Both the position numbers and the translations under genes were made by a program. From NCBI GenBank assembly GCA_016844955.1, contig JAERTH010000042.1, forward strand, positions 62,001 through 126,000: a stretch of 64,000 nt of DNA, given 5' to 3'. Source of the stretch: Fidelibacterota bacterium (GTDB lineage: Bacteria; Fidelibacterota; UBA8477; JABMPR01). Positions within the stretch are counted from its first letter, which is position 1. Each line of letters opens with the position of its first letter. Below, in pieces: positions 26,305-35,433 of the stretch. The notes below the pieces were generated by a model. That model saw only the letters and a program-made list of their open reading frames with translations, was not told the DNA's origin and ran no database searches.

Positions 26305-26706
26305 TTAACTGGGATCAACCAGTTCAACTTTGATTCGATCAGGGTCCTCAAAAAAAGCTGCCCTGTAATCCGCTCCTCCAGCATAGGGATGCCGGTCTTC
26401 ATAAAGTAGAGTGATTCCCTTTTTTCTCAATGAATCAACAGTCTCATTAAAGTGGTCAGACGAACTTGCCCAGAATGCCAGATGGTTCAACCCGGTTCTA
26501 CACCGGTGATATTCAATATCCATGTATTTCTCGGCTGTCTGAACAAACACAATATAGGTGGTTTCGTGGATAAAGCTAAAACCACGATCCCAGACCTGGA
26601 ATTCTTGATATCCCAGCAGCCCTAAAAACCACGACCAGAATTGCTTTGAGACAACCAGGTCAGATACATAGATCTCAATATGATGTAATCCTGCTGCAGT
26701 CTTCAT
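26305..26706 (-). CDS. VOC family (glyoxalase/dioxygenase-like) protein
   Basis: A 133-residue VOC-fold protein, different in sequence from the VOC protein at 25907. It opens GLHHIEIYVSDLVVSKQFWSW, with the first metal-ligand histidine at HHIEIYV, has LNHLAFWASS in the middle and YRAAFFEDPDRIKVELV at the end, where the last glutamate is a typical ligand. This pattern is shared with lactoylglutathione lyase-like proteins. Substrate unknown. It is the first gene of the minus-strand run and diverges from the purine cluster. Confidence 0.87.
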   Translation of the reverse strand: MKTAAGLHHIEIYVSDLVVSKQFWSWFLGLLGYQEFQVWDRGFSFIHETTYIVFVQTAEKYMDIEYHRCRTGLNHLAFWASSSDHFNETVDSLRKKGITLLYEDRHPYAGGADYRAAFFEDPDRIKVELVDPS

Positions 26707-26947
26707 GTTGGTTCCCTATTGTACATGCATTAGCTCTTTCAAAATTATTGGAATTTCGGCTATTCCCCCTGGTTACAACTTACGATAAAATCCATGATTC
26801 GATGTAACTCAATCTGGGTAGATTTGCGATTATTGCTGATTGGGTATTGTAGAAGAAATTATTCATTATTCGGATGGTAGGGGCTAAATTGCGAACCGGC
26901 TCAGAACGAAATCGTCGCCAACCGGTCAATTTCATACACATGAGAAT

Positions 26948-28603
26948 ATGACAATGACATATCAACCCTTTTCCCTTTCTGGCAACATTATAGATGTTCT
27001 AAACCAGCGCATATATTCCGGCACCATTCATGTCGAAAATGGAAAAATTAAATCTATCACTGAAGAACAGACACCTGAAACAAAGTTCATTCTTCCTGGA
27101 TTAATAGATGCCCATATTCATATCGAAAGCTCCATGCTGGTTCCCTCTGAGTTTGCTCGATCTGCTGTGGTGCATGGCACGGTGGCAACGGTTTCAGACC
27201 CTCACGAGATAGCCAATGTTCTGGGACTTGAGGGCGTAGAATTTATGCTGGACAATGCTGCTAAAACGCCATTTAAGTTTCATTTTAGTGCACCCTCCTG
27301 TGTTCCGGCGACACCCTTTGAAACTGCTGGGGCAACCATTTCAGCGACAGAAATAGCTAAGCTATTGGAGCGACAGGAAATTGTCAGTCTCTCCGAGATG
27401 ATGAATGTCCCCGGTGTATTAAATGATAGCGATGATGTTCTTGGCAAGTTGAAATTGGCAAAAATCGCTGGAAAACCTATTGACGGACATGCTCCCGGTC
27501 TGCGGGGTTCGTCAGTAAAAAAATATATCGAAGCTGGAATCACCACGGATCATGAGTGTTTCACCATTGAAGAGGCACTTGAGAAACTCTCGCTGGGAAT
27601 GCAGGTTCAGATTCGGGAGGGATCTGCTGCCCGCAATCTTGATGACCTCATGCCCCTGCTGAATGATCATTACGAAAACTGCATGCTCTGCAGTGATGAC
27701 AAACACCCTGATGATTTTGCAGAGGGTCATATCAATGAGATGGTCAAGCGGGCAATTGCTGCAGGAATTGATCCTTTAAAGGTGCTGTGGAGTGCTACCG
27801 TCACACCGATTAAAACCTATGGACTTAATGTTGGATTACTCCAGCCTGGTGATGCAGCCGATATGCTGGTAATCGACAACTTGAACAATTTTGAGATTCC
27901 GACCACCTACATCAATGGTGAAATCGTTGCCAAAAATGGCTCTACCCAACTAGACTCACAACGCATTACCCCCATTAATAAATTTGAAGCCAACCGGCAA
28001 ACTCCGGAGCTATTTCAGATAAAAGCCAAGCAACCTGAAGTACCTGTCATTGATGTCATTGATGGACAATTGGTCACCAGACGATTTGAAGTGAAACCTA
28101 CAATAGATGGTGATGGCTTTATCCAGGCTGATATGGAAAAAGACATCCTCAAAATTGCAGTGCTGAATCGCTACACTATATCAAAACCAGCTGTAGCTCT
28201 TATTCACAATTTTGGAATCAAGGAAGGAGCTATTGCCTCCTCTGTAGCCCATGATTCACATAACATTGTGGCAGTGGGTACATCAAATGAGGCTCTGACC
28301 AGAGCTATCAATCTGATTATTGAAAACCAGGGTGGTATTTCAGCGGCAAGCAATTCAGGGGATCACGTTTTGCCATTGCCTGTTGCTGGAATCATGTCTG
28401 ATGATGACGCCTTCAAAGTTGGCAAGGCTTATGCCCAAATAGATCAAATTGTCAAATCCATGGGAACCACATTGGCCGCACCTTACATGACGCTGTCCTT
28501 CATGGCATTACTGGTTATCCCTGATATCAAGCTCAGTGATAAGGGGTTGTTTGATGGGGTTGGGTTTGAGTTTTTGGATGTTTTTGAGGGTATAAGGGTA
28601 TAA
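26948..28603 (+). CDS. ade: Adenine deaminase
   Basis: A 551-residue adenine deaminase of the bacterial AdeC type, converting adenine to hypoxanthine and ammonia. It has the metal-binding LIDAHIHIESSML motif near residue 55, the SDPHEIANVLG motif, GHAPGL near residue 182, a CSDDKHPDD motif and the C-terminal domain with VAHDSHNI. It is a normal length for the shorter form. It heads the purine cluster. The final codons and the stop TAA lie inside a (GGGTATAA)6 tandem repeat (28588-28638), so the last few residues (GIRV) are supplied by the repeat. The start could also be the ATG two codons further in. Confidence 0.95.
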   Translation: MTMTYQPFSLSGNIIDVLNQRIYSGTIHVENGKIKSITEEQTPETKFILPGLIDAHIHIESSMLVPSEFARSAVVHGTVATVSDPHEIANVLGLEGVEFMLDNAAKTPFKFHFSAPSCVPATPFETAGATISATEIAKLLERQEIVSLSEMMNVPGVLNDSDDVLGKLKLAKIAGKPIDGHAPGLRGSSVKKYIEAGITTDHECFTIEEALEKLSLGMQVQIREGSAARNLDDLMPLLNDHYENCMLCSDDKHPDDFAEGHINEMVKRAIAAGIDPLKVLWSATVTPIKTYGLNVGLLQPGDAADMLVIDNLNNFEIPTTYINGEIVAKNGSTQLDSQRITPINKFEANRQTPELFQIKAKQPEVPVIDVIDGQLVTRRFEVKPTIDGDGFIQADMEKDILKIAVLNRYTISKPAVALIHNFGIKEGAIASSVAHDSHNIVAVGTSNEALTRAINLIIENQGGISAASNSGDHVLPLPVAGIMSDDDAFKVGKAYAQIDQIVKSMGTTLAAPYMTLSFMALLVIPDIKLSDKGLFDGVGFEFLDVFEGIRV

Positions 28604-28638
28604 GGGTATAAGGGTATAAGGGTATAAGGGTATAAGGG
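28588..28638. repeat. (GGGTATAA)6 tandem repeat across the ade stop codon
   Basis: Six perfect copies of the 8-base unit GGGTATAA plus a final GGG. It begins inside the last codons of ade and supplies its TAA stop; its last AAGGGAG lies 7 bases before the TTG start of the four-helix-bundle gene and can serve as that gene's ribosome-binding site. Because 8 is not a multiple of 3, all frames meet a TAA within 24 bases. Confidence 0.97.
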
Positions 28639-28647
28639 AGATAGGAA

Positions 28648-29124
28648 TTGGCCCAGGAAATTCAAACTATATATCAGAATGATGGTATTGCTGCTGAAGT
28701 GCAAATCCCTGATGCATTCATTTCTGAGCCCCGCTCAGGATATCAAGAAGACAGAGATTTTACTTCATTGGTAGCCTGGCAAAACAGTCGTAACGTTAAA
28801 TTGTTTTGCTACCAGCAGCTTGTTCCCTGTCTACCTGGCTCTGAAAAATTCAATCTTAAGAGTCAAATCGAGAGGGCAACCGTAAGCGTAACTGCTAACA
28901 TTGCTGAGGGATATGGTCGTTTTCACTACCGAGAAAGCGTTCAATTCTATAGAATTTCCAGAGGATCTTTATACGAGCTAAAAGACCACCTTCTCACCTG
29001 CAAAGATATAGAGTATGTGGATGAAAAACTAATGCAAGAGGGCCTGAAAAAAATTGAGGCCGCAAAAATTAGCCTCAATGGGTTTATCAATTTTGTACGT
29101 TCTAAATTCGAGAAAAAGCAATGA
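28648..29124 (+). CDS. Four-helix-bundle protein (S23/IVP family), copy 1
   Basis: A protein of up to 158 residues of the four-helix-bundle family first known from intervening sequences in 23S rRNA genes (S23/IVP). The diagnostic core is VTANIAEGYGRF, preceded by IERATVS and followed by VQFYRISRGSLYELKDHL. The TTG start gives an atypical N-terminal extension of about 40 residues; no in-frame ATG exists before the family domain, so the true start is uncertain. It sits inside the purine operon between ade and a molybdenum hydroxylase gene and is unlikely to take part in purine metabolism. It is bracketed by GGGTATAA repeats upstream and their degenerate complement downstream. Confidence 0.83.
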   Translation: MAQEIQTIYQNDGIAAEVQIPDAFISEPRSGYQEDRDFTSLVAWQNSRNVKLFCYQQLVPCLPGSEKFNLKSQIERATVSVTANIAEGYGRFHYRESVQFYRISRGSLYELKDHLLTCKDIEYVDEKLMQEGLKKIEAAKISLNGFINFVRSKFEKKQ

Positions 29125-29133
29125 TTCCGACAA

Positions 29134-29173
29134 CCCACCCCTTACCCCATATACCACTAGTACCCCTATACCT
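29134..29173. repeat. Degenerate inverted counterpart of the GGGTATAA array
   Basis: A C-rich stretch just after the four-helix-bundle gene containing CCCATATACC and ACCCCTATACC units. Each can pair with GGTATAAGGG of the upstream array (with a single bulge or A-A mismatch), so the two arrays are inverted relative to each other and could close a stem around the gene in RNA or single-stranded DNA. Confidence 0.55.
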
Positions 29174-29223
29174 CTACATGCGAGATAGTATAGCCAACCA
29201 GTTGAGCCGAAGAGTGGAACACC

Positions 29224-31488
29224 ATGTCTAGCTCCTTCTCCAACATAGGAACCAGTACTAAACGGGTGGATGCTCGTGGGAAGACTACGGGGGAGACGCG
29301 CTTTCTTACGGATTTACAGGTCGATAACATGCTCCATGCGGCGCCTGTATATTCAAAAGTTCCCTATGGTCACCTGTTAGGCATCGATATAAGTAAGGCT
29401 GAGAAAGACCCACAATTTGTAGGCTTCTTTTCCGCAGTAGATATCCCTGGAGAAAATCAGGTGGGGGTCATCCTGGAGGACCAGCCATTATTGGCCAATG
29501 ATATTGTCCGGTTTGTAGGCGACAGTGTGGGGATCATGGTAGCCCAGAGTGATGAGGCTGCCCAAAGACTGGCTGAACTGGTTGAAGTGAATATTGAACC
29601 CTTTAAACCAGTTTTTACCATAGATGCCAGTCGTGATGCCACAGAAAACTTTATACACGACAGTAATCTGGCCTGTAAACACCAGGTAAACCGCGGGGAT
29701 ATAGAAACAGCCTTTCTCAGCGCAGATCATATCATTGAAGCTCGCTTTGAAACACCTTTTCAGGAACATTACTATCTGGAACCCCAGGGTTGCATAGCCC
29801 GGACTACCTCAGAAGGTGGAATCTATGTCATTGGTTCCATTCAATGTCCCTTCTATGTACAGAAGGCAATATCCAAGGCCTTGGATATCCCCTTTTCAAA
29901 GATCAAGGTTGAGCAGGCGCCCACCGGTGGCGCTTTTGGAGGTAAGGAAGATATCCCCTCTGAAGTCTGCACCAGAGCTGCACTGGCAACCCTACTCTTG
30001 AAGCAGCCCGTTAAAATGGTTTACAACCGGATGGTTGATGTACAATTGACCAGCAAACGTCACCCCTTTCAGATGCATTATAAAGTCGGCGTCTCCAAAG
30101 CAGGAAAGTTACTTGCGGCTGAGGTTCAACTGGAAGAGAATGCCGGTGCTTATGCTACCTTGTCCTCTGTCGTATCGTACAGGTCTGCCATGCAGGCTAT
30201 GGGGCCCTATGTTATTGACAATATCGCAGTAGAATCCCACTCTTACTATACCAATTCACCACCCACTGGTGCTTTCCGGGGATTTGGATCTCCCCAGGCA
30301 GCTTTTGGACACGAGAGAATGATGGATGTCATTGCCGCTGAGTTGAAAATGAATCCTGTAGAATTGCGTTTCAAAAATGTGGTGAAAGTAGATACCAAAA
30401 CACTCACGGGTCACCACCTGACCAGCAGTGTTGGTGCCGAAGAAACCCTGAGAACGGCAGCAGAAGCCTCAGGGTGGCAGAATCAGACACCTTCAAATGA
30501 CCCACGCTGGAAAACTGGCTATGGTGTTTCATTAATTCATTATGGCAATTGCCTGGGAGCTGCTGGGTGGTTTATGGATGGTAGTGGTGTCAAAATCAAG
30601 TTGCATCGCGATGGCTCCATTTCCGTTGCCTTTGGTCTGGTTGAAATGGGACAGGGAGCTTTGACCGTCGTTGCTCAGATGACTGCCGAAGCTCTAGGCG
30701 TTGAACCCTCAAGAATTACCGTTTTACCTACTGATACAGAACAGGTACCGGATAGTGGCCCCGCCGTAGCCAGTCGCAATGTGGTCATGACAGGCAATGC
30801 CATCAGGGATGCTGCCAACAAGATGTTGCGTATCCTGAAAGAAGCAGCCGCCGAACTTATGCAATGCGATCTGAATGAAATCAAGCTTGAGAATGGCACT
30901 GTTACCAATATTCGCAATAGCGAGACCCTGACTTTTAGTGATCTGACCAACTATCTATATTTATCAAATCGTCCTATGGATGTCTTGGGTTGGTGGCATG
31001 TTCCTGAGCTGGAATATGATGCTGAGAATGGTGTTGGTGAGGCATATTTCACCTATTCCTATGCCACCCATGTTGCCAAAGTCAGCATTGACAATCTTAC
31101 TGGCCAGGTGAAGGTCGATAAAATCTGGGCGTCTCACGATATCGGAAAAGCCATCAATCCTGCTGGGTTGGAAGCTCAAATTGAAGGTGGTACTGCTCAG
31201 GGAATTGGCTGGGCACTGACTGAGAACTTCAAAATGAATGCAGGTATGGTTTTATCTGATAACCTGACCACCTATTTACTTCCCACAGCTATGGATGTTG
31301 GGGAGATCGAATCCATATTGGTGGAAGATCCTGAACCAGAAGGTCCCTGGGGAGCCAAGGGAATTGGTGAGCCGGCAATCATTCCAACTGCGGCAGCTAT
31401 TGCCAATGCCATCAGTCATGCAGTAGGAAAATCAGTTGATCATATACCCGTAACGCCTGAAGAAGTATTGGAGTTGTTAGATGAGTAA
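29224..31488 (+). CDS. Molybdenum hydroxylase large subunit (xanthine dehydrogenase family), set 1
   Basis: A 754-residue molybdopterin-binding catalytic subunit of the xanthine dehydrogenase/aldehyde oxidase family. The Ald_Xan_dh first domain spans about residues 15-125 and the Mo-binding domain the remainder. Key features are GGAFGGKED near residue 236, TGAFRGFGSPQ near 352 (the arginine matches the purine-positioning arginine of xanthine dehydrogenases), VEMGQGA, and the catalytic glutamate in GAKGIGEPA near residue 718. Its iron-sulfur and FAD partners are not adjacent but 6.7 kb downstream at 38152-39446. It overlaps ssnA by 8 bases. Most likely it hydroxylates hypoxanthine or xanthine. 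Confidence 0.92.
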   Translation: MSSSFSNIGTSTKRVDARGKTTGETRFLTDLQVDNMLHAAPVYSKVPYGHLLGIDISKAEKDPQFVGFFSAVDIPGENQVGVILEDQPLLANDIVRFVGDSVGIMVAQSDEAAQRLAELVEVNIEPFKPVFTIDASRDATENFIHDSNLACKHQVNRGDIETAFLSADHIIEARFETPFQEHYYLEPQGCIARTTSEGGIYVIGSIQCPFYVQKAISKALDIPFSKIKVEQAPTGGAFGGKEDIPSEVCTRAALATLLLKQPVKMVYNRMVDVQLTSKRHPFQMHYKVGVSKAGKLLAAEVQLEENAGAYATLSSVVSYRSAMQAMGPYVIDNIAVESHSYYTNSPPTGAFRGFGSPQAAFGHERMMDVIAAELKMNPVELRFKNVVKVDTKTLTGHHLTSSVGAEETLRTAAEASGWQNQTPSNDPRWKTGYGVSLIHYGNCLGAAGWFMDGSGVKIKLHRDGSISVAFGLVEMGQGALTVVAQMTAEALGVEPSRITVLPTDTEQVPDSGPAVASRNVVMTGNAIRDAANKMLRILKEAAAELMQCDLNEIKLENGTVTNIRNSETLTFSDLTNYLYLSNRPMDVLGWWHVPELEYDAENGVGEAYFTYSYATHVAKVSIDNLTGQVKVDKIWASHDIGKAINPAGLEAQIEGGTAQGIGWALTENFKMNAGMVLSDNLTTYLLPTAMDVGEIESILVEDPEPEGPWGAKGIGEPAIIPTAAAIANAISHAVGKSVDHIPVTPEEVLELLDE

Positions 31489-32800
31489 GGTGAAACAAAT
31501 TCTACTACACAATTTGCGCATTATTGACCCCTTTGGTGAACGAGAATTTCTGGAGCATGGATCTATTCTGATTGAAGATGAGCTCATCAAGTTTGTGGGA
31601 CGAGGCTTTTCACATGTGGGCTTCGAAGGGCAAATCCTGGACATGCAGGGTAAAACTGTGCTGCCAGGTATCATTAATGCCCATACCCATCTTTACTCCA
31701 CCCTGGCCCTGGGGATGCCTCCACCAAAAGTGAATCCAACCAATTTTGTTGAACATCTCAAGGAAGTCTGGTGGAAGCTGGATCGGGGTCTGGACAAGGC
31801 CTCAACCAAAGCCTCCTTCCAGGCCGGACTTATGGATTGTCTGATCAATGGAACGACAACAGTCTTTGATCACCATGCCAGCCCCCAGTTTGTTCATGGC
31901 TCTCTTGACCTTCTGGCTGAAACCGCTGAATCTTTTGGTATAAACATATCGGTATGTTTTGAGACTTCTGACAGAAATGGGGAATCCAGTTTTCTGGAGG
32001 AATTGAAGGAAAATGTTCGAGCAATCAAGAAATACGCTGACAATCCATACGTGATTCCCCGTCTTGGTTTACATGCTTCCTTCACACTCTCGGATGAATC
32101 TCTCAAAGCTGTCAGTGACACCCTCAAAGCATTGCCCGGTTGCGGTATCCACATTCATGTTGCCGAGGACCTGGCTGATGAGAAAGATGCCCAAAAAAAG
32201 GGCTATCAATCTGTCATACAGCGCCTGGATCATTTCGATCTACTCTCCAACCAATCAATGATTATTCACGGCATATTTATCACTCGCGAAGATAGGCACA
32301 CCTTACTGAAACATGGTTGCAAAATGGTTCATAACCCCACATCCAACGCCAATAATCAAGTGGGGATTCTTGAAACAGAGATCATGGATACCATGCATCC
32401 TGGGTTGGGAACTGATGGCATGCAGAACAATCTTCTGAAAGAAGCCAAAGAGGGCACCCTGATTCGATCTGCAGTAGGAAGCCCATACATCAATTATCTT
32501 GAATTGCTCTTCAAGAATAATCCAGACATTGCAGTAAAGATTTTTGGCAGACTAATCGGTCATATCGAGGAAGAGGCCCAGGCCGATCTGATATTTTACG
32601 ATTATAACCCGAGGACAGATTTAAATGCTGACAATTTTGGTGGACATCTGCTCTTTGGCCTGGAAAAACCAACAGATGTTATGACCCGTGGTGTTTTCCG
32701 GATGAAGAACAAACAAGTTCTGAACATAGACATCCCTCGAATTCTAGATGACTCAAAAAAACAATCCGCGCGACTCTGGTCCGCCATGCAATCGCTTTAA
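31481..32800 (+). CDS. ssnA: SsnA-type amidohydrolase
   Basis: A 439-residue amidohydrolase very like E. coli SsnA. It has the metal-binding NAHTHLYSTL motif near residue 66, the SsnA-type EVWWKLDR and FDHHASPQF segments, HIHVAED near residue 223, an IIHGIF histidine and a LGTDGM aspartate. SsnA lies in the anaerobic purine/urate catabolic cluster of E. coli and gut anaerobes and probably hydrolyses a reduced ring intermediate. The start overlaps the end of the upstream hydroxylase gene by 8 bases, and ygeY follows directly. Confidence 0.92.
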   Translation: MSKVKQILLHNLRIIDPFGEREFLEHGSILIEDELIKFVGRGFSHVGFEGQILDMQGKTVLPGIINAHTHLYSTLALGMPPPKVNPTNFVEHLKEVWWKLDRGLDKASTKASFQAGLMDCLINGTTTVFDHHASPQFVHGSLDLLAETAESFGINISVCFETSDRNGESSFLEELKENVRAIKKYADNPYVIPRLGLHASFTLSDESLKAVSDTLKALPGCGIHIHVAEDLADEKDAQKKGYQSVIQRLDHFDLLSNQSMIIHGIFITREDRHTLLKHGCKMVHNPTSNANNQVGILETEIMDTMHPGLGTDGMQNNLLKEAKEGTLIRSAVGSPYINYLELLFKNNPDIAVKIFGRLIGHIEEEAQADLIFYDYNPRTDLNADNFGGHLLFGLEKPTDVMTRGVFRMKNKQVLNIDIPRILDDSKKQSARLWSAMQSL

Positions 32801-32824
32801 TTGAATGATATAGAAAGACAAGCT

Positions 32825-34036
32825 ATGAACGTTGATTTCCAACAGATACTGAAACAGGCCGAACGATACCGTCCTGATATCTCCAAGTTCCTGCGCGACA
32901 TGATCGCCATCCCCAGTGAAAGTTGTGATGAAGAAAAGGTGGTTCTCCGCATTAAGCAGGAGATGGAAACAGTAGGGTTTGACAAGATTGAGATTGATGA
33001 AATGGGTAACATTTACGGCACCCTGGGGCACGGTGCTCATGTCATTGCCATGGATGCCCATATTGATACAGTAGGCGTGGGCAATCTCGAAAACTGGAAT
33101 GTCGATCCTTATGAAGGCTTTGAGGATGACAAGATCATCATGGGCCGAGGTGCTTCAGACCAGGAAGGTGGGATGGCCAGCATGGTATACGCTGGAAAAA
33201 TCATCAAGGATTTGGGTCTTGATAATGATTACACGCTGGTGATTACTGGAACGGTTCAGGAAGAAGATTGTGATGGTCTATGCTGGCAATACATCATGGA
33301 TCATAAAAAAATTCAACCGGAATTTGTGGTAAGTACGGAGCCCACATCCTGCCGAATCTATCGTGGACAACGCGGTCGCATGGAGATAAAAGTTACCACC
33401 TCCGGGATCAGTGCCCATGGTTCTGCACCTGAACGTGGAGACAATGCCATTTATAAGATGGCTCCCATTTTGCTTGAGCTACAGGACCTGAATACAAGAC
33501 TGGCGGACCATGATTTTCTGGGTAAGGGTTCACTTACAGTTTCGGAGGTCTTCTTCACATCACCTTCACGCTGCGCAGTGGCTGATGGTTGTTCCATTTC
33601 TGTTGACCGGCGATTGACAGTGGGTGAAACTGCAGAATCTGCCATGCAAGAAATTCGGGACCTCCCTGCAGTTAAAGCAGGACAAGCTATTGTAGAAATG
33701 TACGATTATGAGCGTCCCAGCTATACCGGTCTTAGTTACCCGACCGAAGCCTACTTCCCCACCTGGCTCATCGAGGAAGACCATGTAGCCACCACAGCAC
33801 TGGTTGACGCATATAAGGGACTTTTTAAAGCGGAACCGGTGGTGGACAAGTGGACGTTCTCAACCAATGGCGTAGCTATTATGGGGAAATATGGTGTGCC
33901 CTGTATCGGTTTTGGTCCTGGAGCAGAAGAAGAAGCCCATGCACCCAATGAAAAAACATGGAAAGATCATCTGGTAAAAGCTGCTGCAATGTATGCTGCA
34001 ATTCCGCTGACATATTTGAAACGGATTCAAAAATAG
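32825..34036 (+). CDS. ygeY: YgeY-type M20 family hydrolase
   Basis: An M20/ArgE-type zinc hydrolase of about 403 residues, strongly similar to E. coli YgeY over its full length. It opens near [18 protein letters not shown] and has the metal motifs MDAHIDTVG and [19 protein letters not shown], the catalytic glutamate pair in VQEEDCDGL, and C-terminal [16 protein letters not shown]. An in-frame TTG at 32801 directly follows the ssnA stop, but the ATG at 32825 matches the E. coli N terminus better. In urate-degrading clusters YgeY is thought to hydrolyse an ureido or acyl intermediate. Confidence 0.93.
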   Translation: MNVDFQQILKQAERYRPDISKFLRDMIAIPSESCDEEKVVLRIKQEMETVGFDKIEIDEMGNIYGTLGHGAHVIAMDAHIDTVGVGNLENWNVDPYEGFEDDKIIMGRGASDQEGGMASMVYAGKIIKDLGLDNDYTLVITGTVQEEDCDGLCWQYIMDHKKIQPEFVVSTEPTSCRIYRGQRGRMEIKVTTSGISAHGSAPERGDNAIYKMAPILLELQDLNTRLADHDFLGKGSLTVSEVFFTSPSRCAVADGCSISVDRRLTVGETAESAMQEIRDLPAVKAGQAIVEMYDYERPSYTGLSYPTEAYFPTWLIEEDHVATTALVDAYKGLFKAEPVVDKWTFSTNGVAIMGKYGVPCIGFGPGAEEEAHAPNEKTWKDHLVKAAAMYAAIPLTYLKRIQK

Positions 34037-34057
34037 CCATGGCCAGAAATGCTCTAA

Positions 34058-34077
34058 GCGACGATTCGAATCGTCGC
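34058..34077. repeat. 20-bp perfect palindrome, copy 1 of 2
   Basis: The perfect palindrome GCGACGATTCGAATCGTCGC, in the 103-base gap between ygeY and ygeW. The identical 20 bases plus the following CCT recur at 52257-52276. It may be a REP-like element or a processing hairpin within the operon. Confidence 0.93.
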
Positions 34078-34139
34078 CTTGTTTTTGCAAAATGTATCCA
34101 GCTTCACACGCTGAAACGAAACTTTGAAGGATTACGAAT

Positions 34140-35297
34140 GTGAATGATATCATAAAAAAAATCAAATCCCTGGACCTCAGTAATTATGGCAATGACTTTT
34201 TGCTCACCTGGGATAAGTCACCCGAGGAACTGGAAGCCACCCTGCTCATAGCCGAACTGTTAAGAGAAAGACATCGTCTGGGAAAACCAAATCTGGTTTT
34301 CGACTCAGGTCTGGCCGTCTCAATCTTCCGGGATAATTCAACCCGAACCCGCTTCAGTTTTGCCTCGGCTGCCAATGCCCTTGGCCTGGCTGTTTCTGAT
34401 ATGGATGAGGAGAAATCACAGGTTTCCCATGGCGAAACGGTTCGTGAAACAGCCAACATGATTTCCTTTATGACCCGGGTTATCGGTATTCGGGATGATA
34501 TGTATCTGGGTGAAGGTCACAGTTACATGAAGGAAGTCTCCGAAGCAGTCCAGACCGGTTTTAAGGAAGGGGTACTCCATAACCGCCCAGGTCTTATTAA
34601 TCTGCAATGTGATATTGACCATCCTACTCAGAGCATGTCTGATCTGGCCATGCTGAAAAACTATTTTGGTTCAATCGAAAACCTCAGGGGCAAAAAGATC
34701 GCCATGTCATGGGCCTACTCTCCCAGTTATGGAAAACCACTCTCCGTACCCCAGGGGATAATTGGCCTGCTCACGCGCTACGGCATGGATGTCACACTGG
34801 CCCATCCTGAAGGTTATTCTTTGATACCTGAGGTTGCTCAGCTCGCTGATAAACAGGCCCAGGTGTCTGATGGGTCATTCAATATTGTAAATGATATGGA
34901 CGAAGCATTTAAAGATGCTGATATTGTGTATCCTAAATCATGGGCACCTTTTCATGTTATGGAAGCCCGGACATCCCTGCTGAAATCGAGTGATAAAGCC
35001 GGCCTCCAATCCCTGGAACAAGAATGCCTGGCCAACAATGCTAAATTCACAGACTGGGAATGTACTGAAGAGAAAATGAAACTCACGAGAAATGGTGAGG
35101 CATTATATATGCACTGTCTACCAGCTGATATCACTGATGTGAGTTGTCAGCAGGGTGAGGTCAGTGCGTCTGTCTTTGAAAAATACAGACGAGACACTTA
35201 CCTGGAGGCTAGCTATAAGCCCTTCATAATTGCTGCGATGATGTTTTTGACTGGTGTCAAAGACCCCATGGTAGCACTAAACAAACTTGATAAATAG
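34140..35297 (+). CDS. ygeW: Knotted carbamoyltransferase YgeW
   Basis: A 385-residue carbamoyltransferase of the YgeW subfamily. The carbamoyl-phosphate loop is NSTRTRFSF near residue 72, followed by HGETVRET; the C-terminal MHCLPADITD contains the ornithine/aspartate-carbamoyltransferase-like HCLP. The GTG start lies 9 bases after AAGGA. The natural substrate of YgeW is unsettled; its constant company in urate-degrading clusters suggests phosphorolysis of an ureido compound to carbamoyl phosphate. No carbamate kinase is found in this window to recover ATP from that product. Confidence 0.93.
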   Translation: MNDIIKKIKSLDLSNYGNDFLLTWDKSPEELEATLLIAELLRERHRLGKPNLVFDSGLAVSIFRDNSTRTRFSFASAANALGLAVSDMDEEKSQVSHGETVRETANMISFMTRVIGIRDDMYLGEGHSYMKEVSEAVQTGFKEGVLHNRPGLINLQCDIDHPTQSMSDLAMLKNYFGSIENLRGKKIAMSWAYSPSYGKPLSVPQGIIGLLTRYGMDVTLAHPEGYSLIPEVAQLADKQAQVSDGSFNIVNDMDEAFKDADIVYPKSWAPFHVMEARTSLLKSSDKAGLQSLEQECLANNAKFTDWECTEEKMKLTRNGEALYMHCLPADITDVSCQQGEVSASVFEKYRRDTYLEASYKPFIIAAMMFLTGVKDPMVALNKLDK

Positions 35298-35308
35298 AAA
35301 TGAATACT

Positions 35309-35414
35309 TTTACAACGAACCAGACGAAACTGACGCACCCAAAGCTCAAAAATGTCTTTGATTGTCAAATCCTAATTCGCTCTTATTCGTTTACTTCGTA
35401 AGTTTCGTTGTAAA
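35309..35414. repeat. Inverted repeat TTTACAACGAA bounding a 106-base spacer
   Basis: The 11-base sequence TTTACAACGAA at 35309-35319 is repeated in inverted orientation at 35404-35414. Between them lies a gene-free sequence with further CGAAACT/AGTTTCG complementarity. It fills the whole ygeW-PLP enzyme gap and resembles the inverted simple repeats beside the four-helix-bundle genes, but no gene is inside. Confidence 0.7.
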
Positions 35415-35433
35415 TATCAAAAGGACCAATAAC

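Noticed and set aside
26707..26947. Possible purine riboswitch before ade
   Set aside because: I looked for the conserved purine-aptamer core and paired P1 arms in this 241-base region and could not find them; only a short ACCGG repeat pair is visible.
28588..28638. Possible CRISPR-like or telomere-like array
   Set aside because: The 8-base units are contiguous without spacers and number only six; this is a simple tandem repeat.
35362..35433. N-terminal extension of the PLP enzyme
   Set aside because: It runs through the inverted-repeat spacer, lacks a ribosome-binding site and has no family similarity; the GTG at 35434 follows AAGGA.
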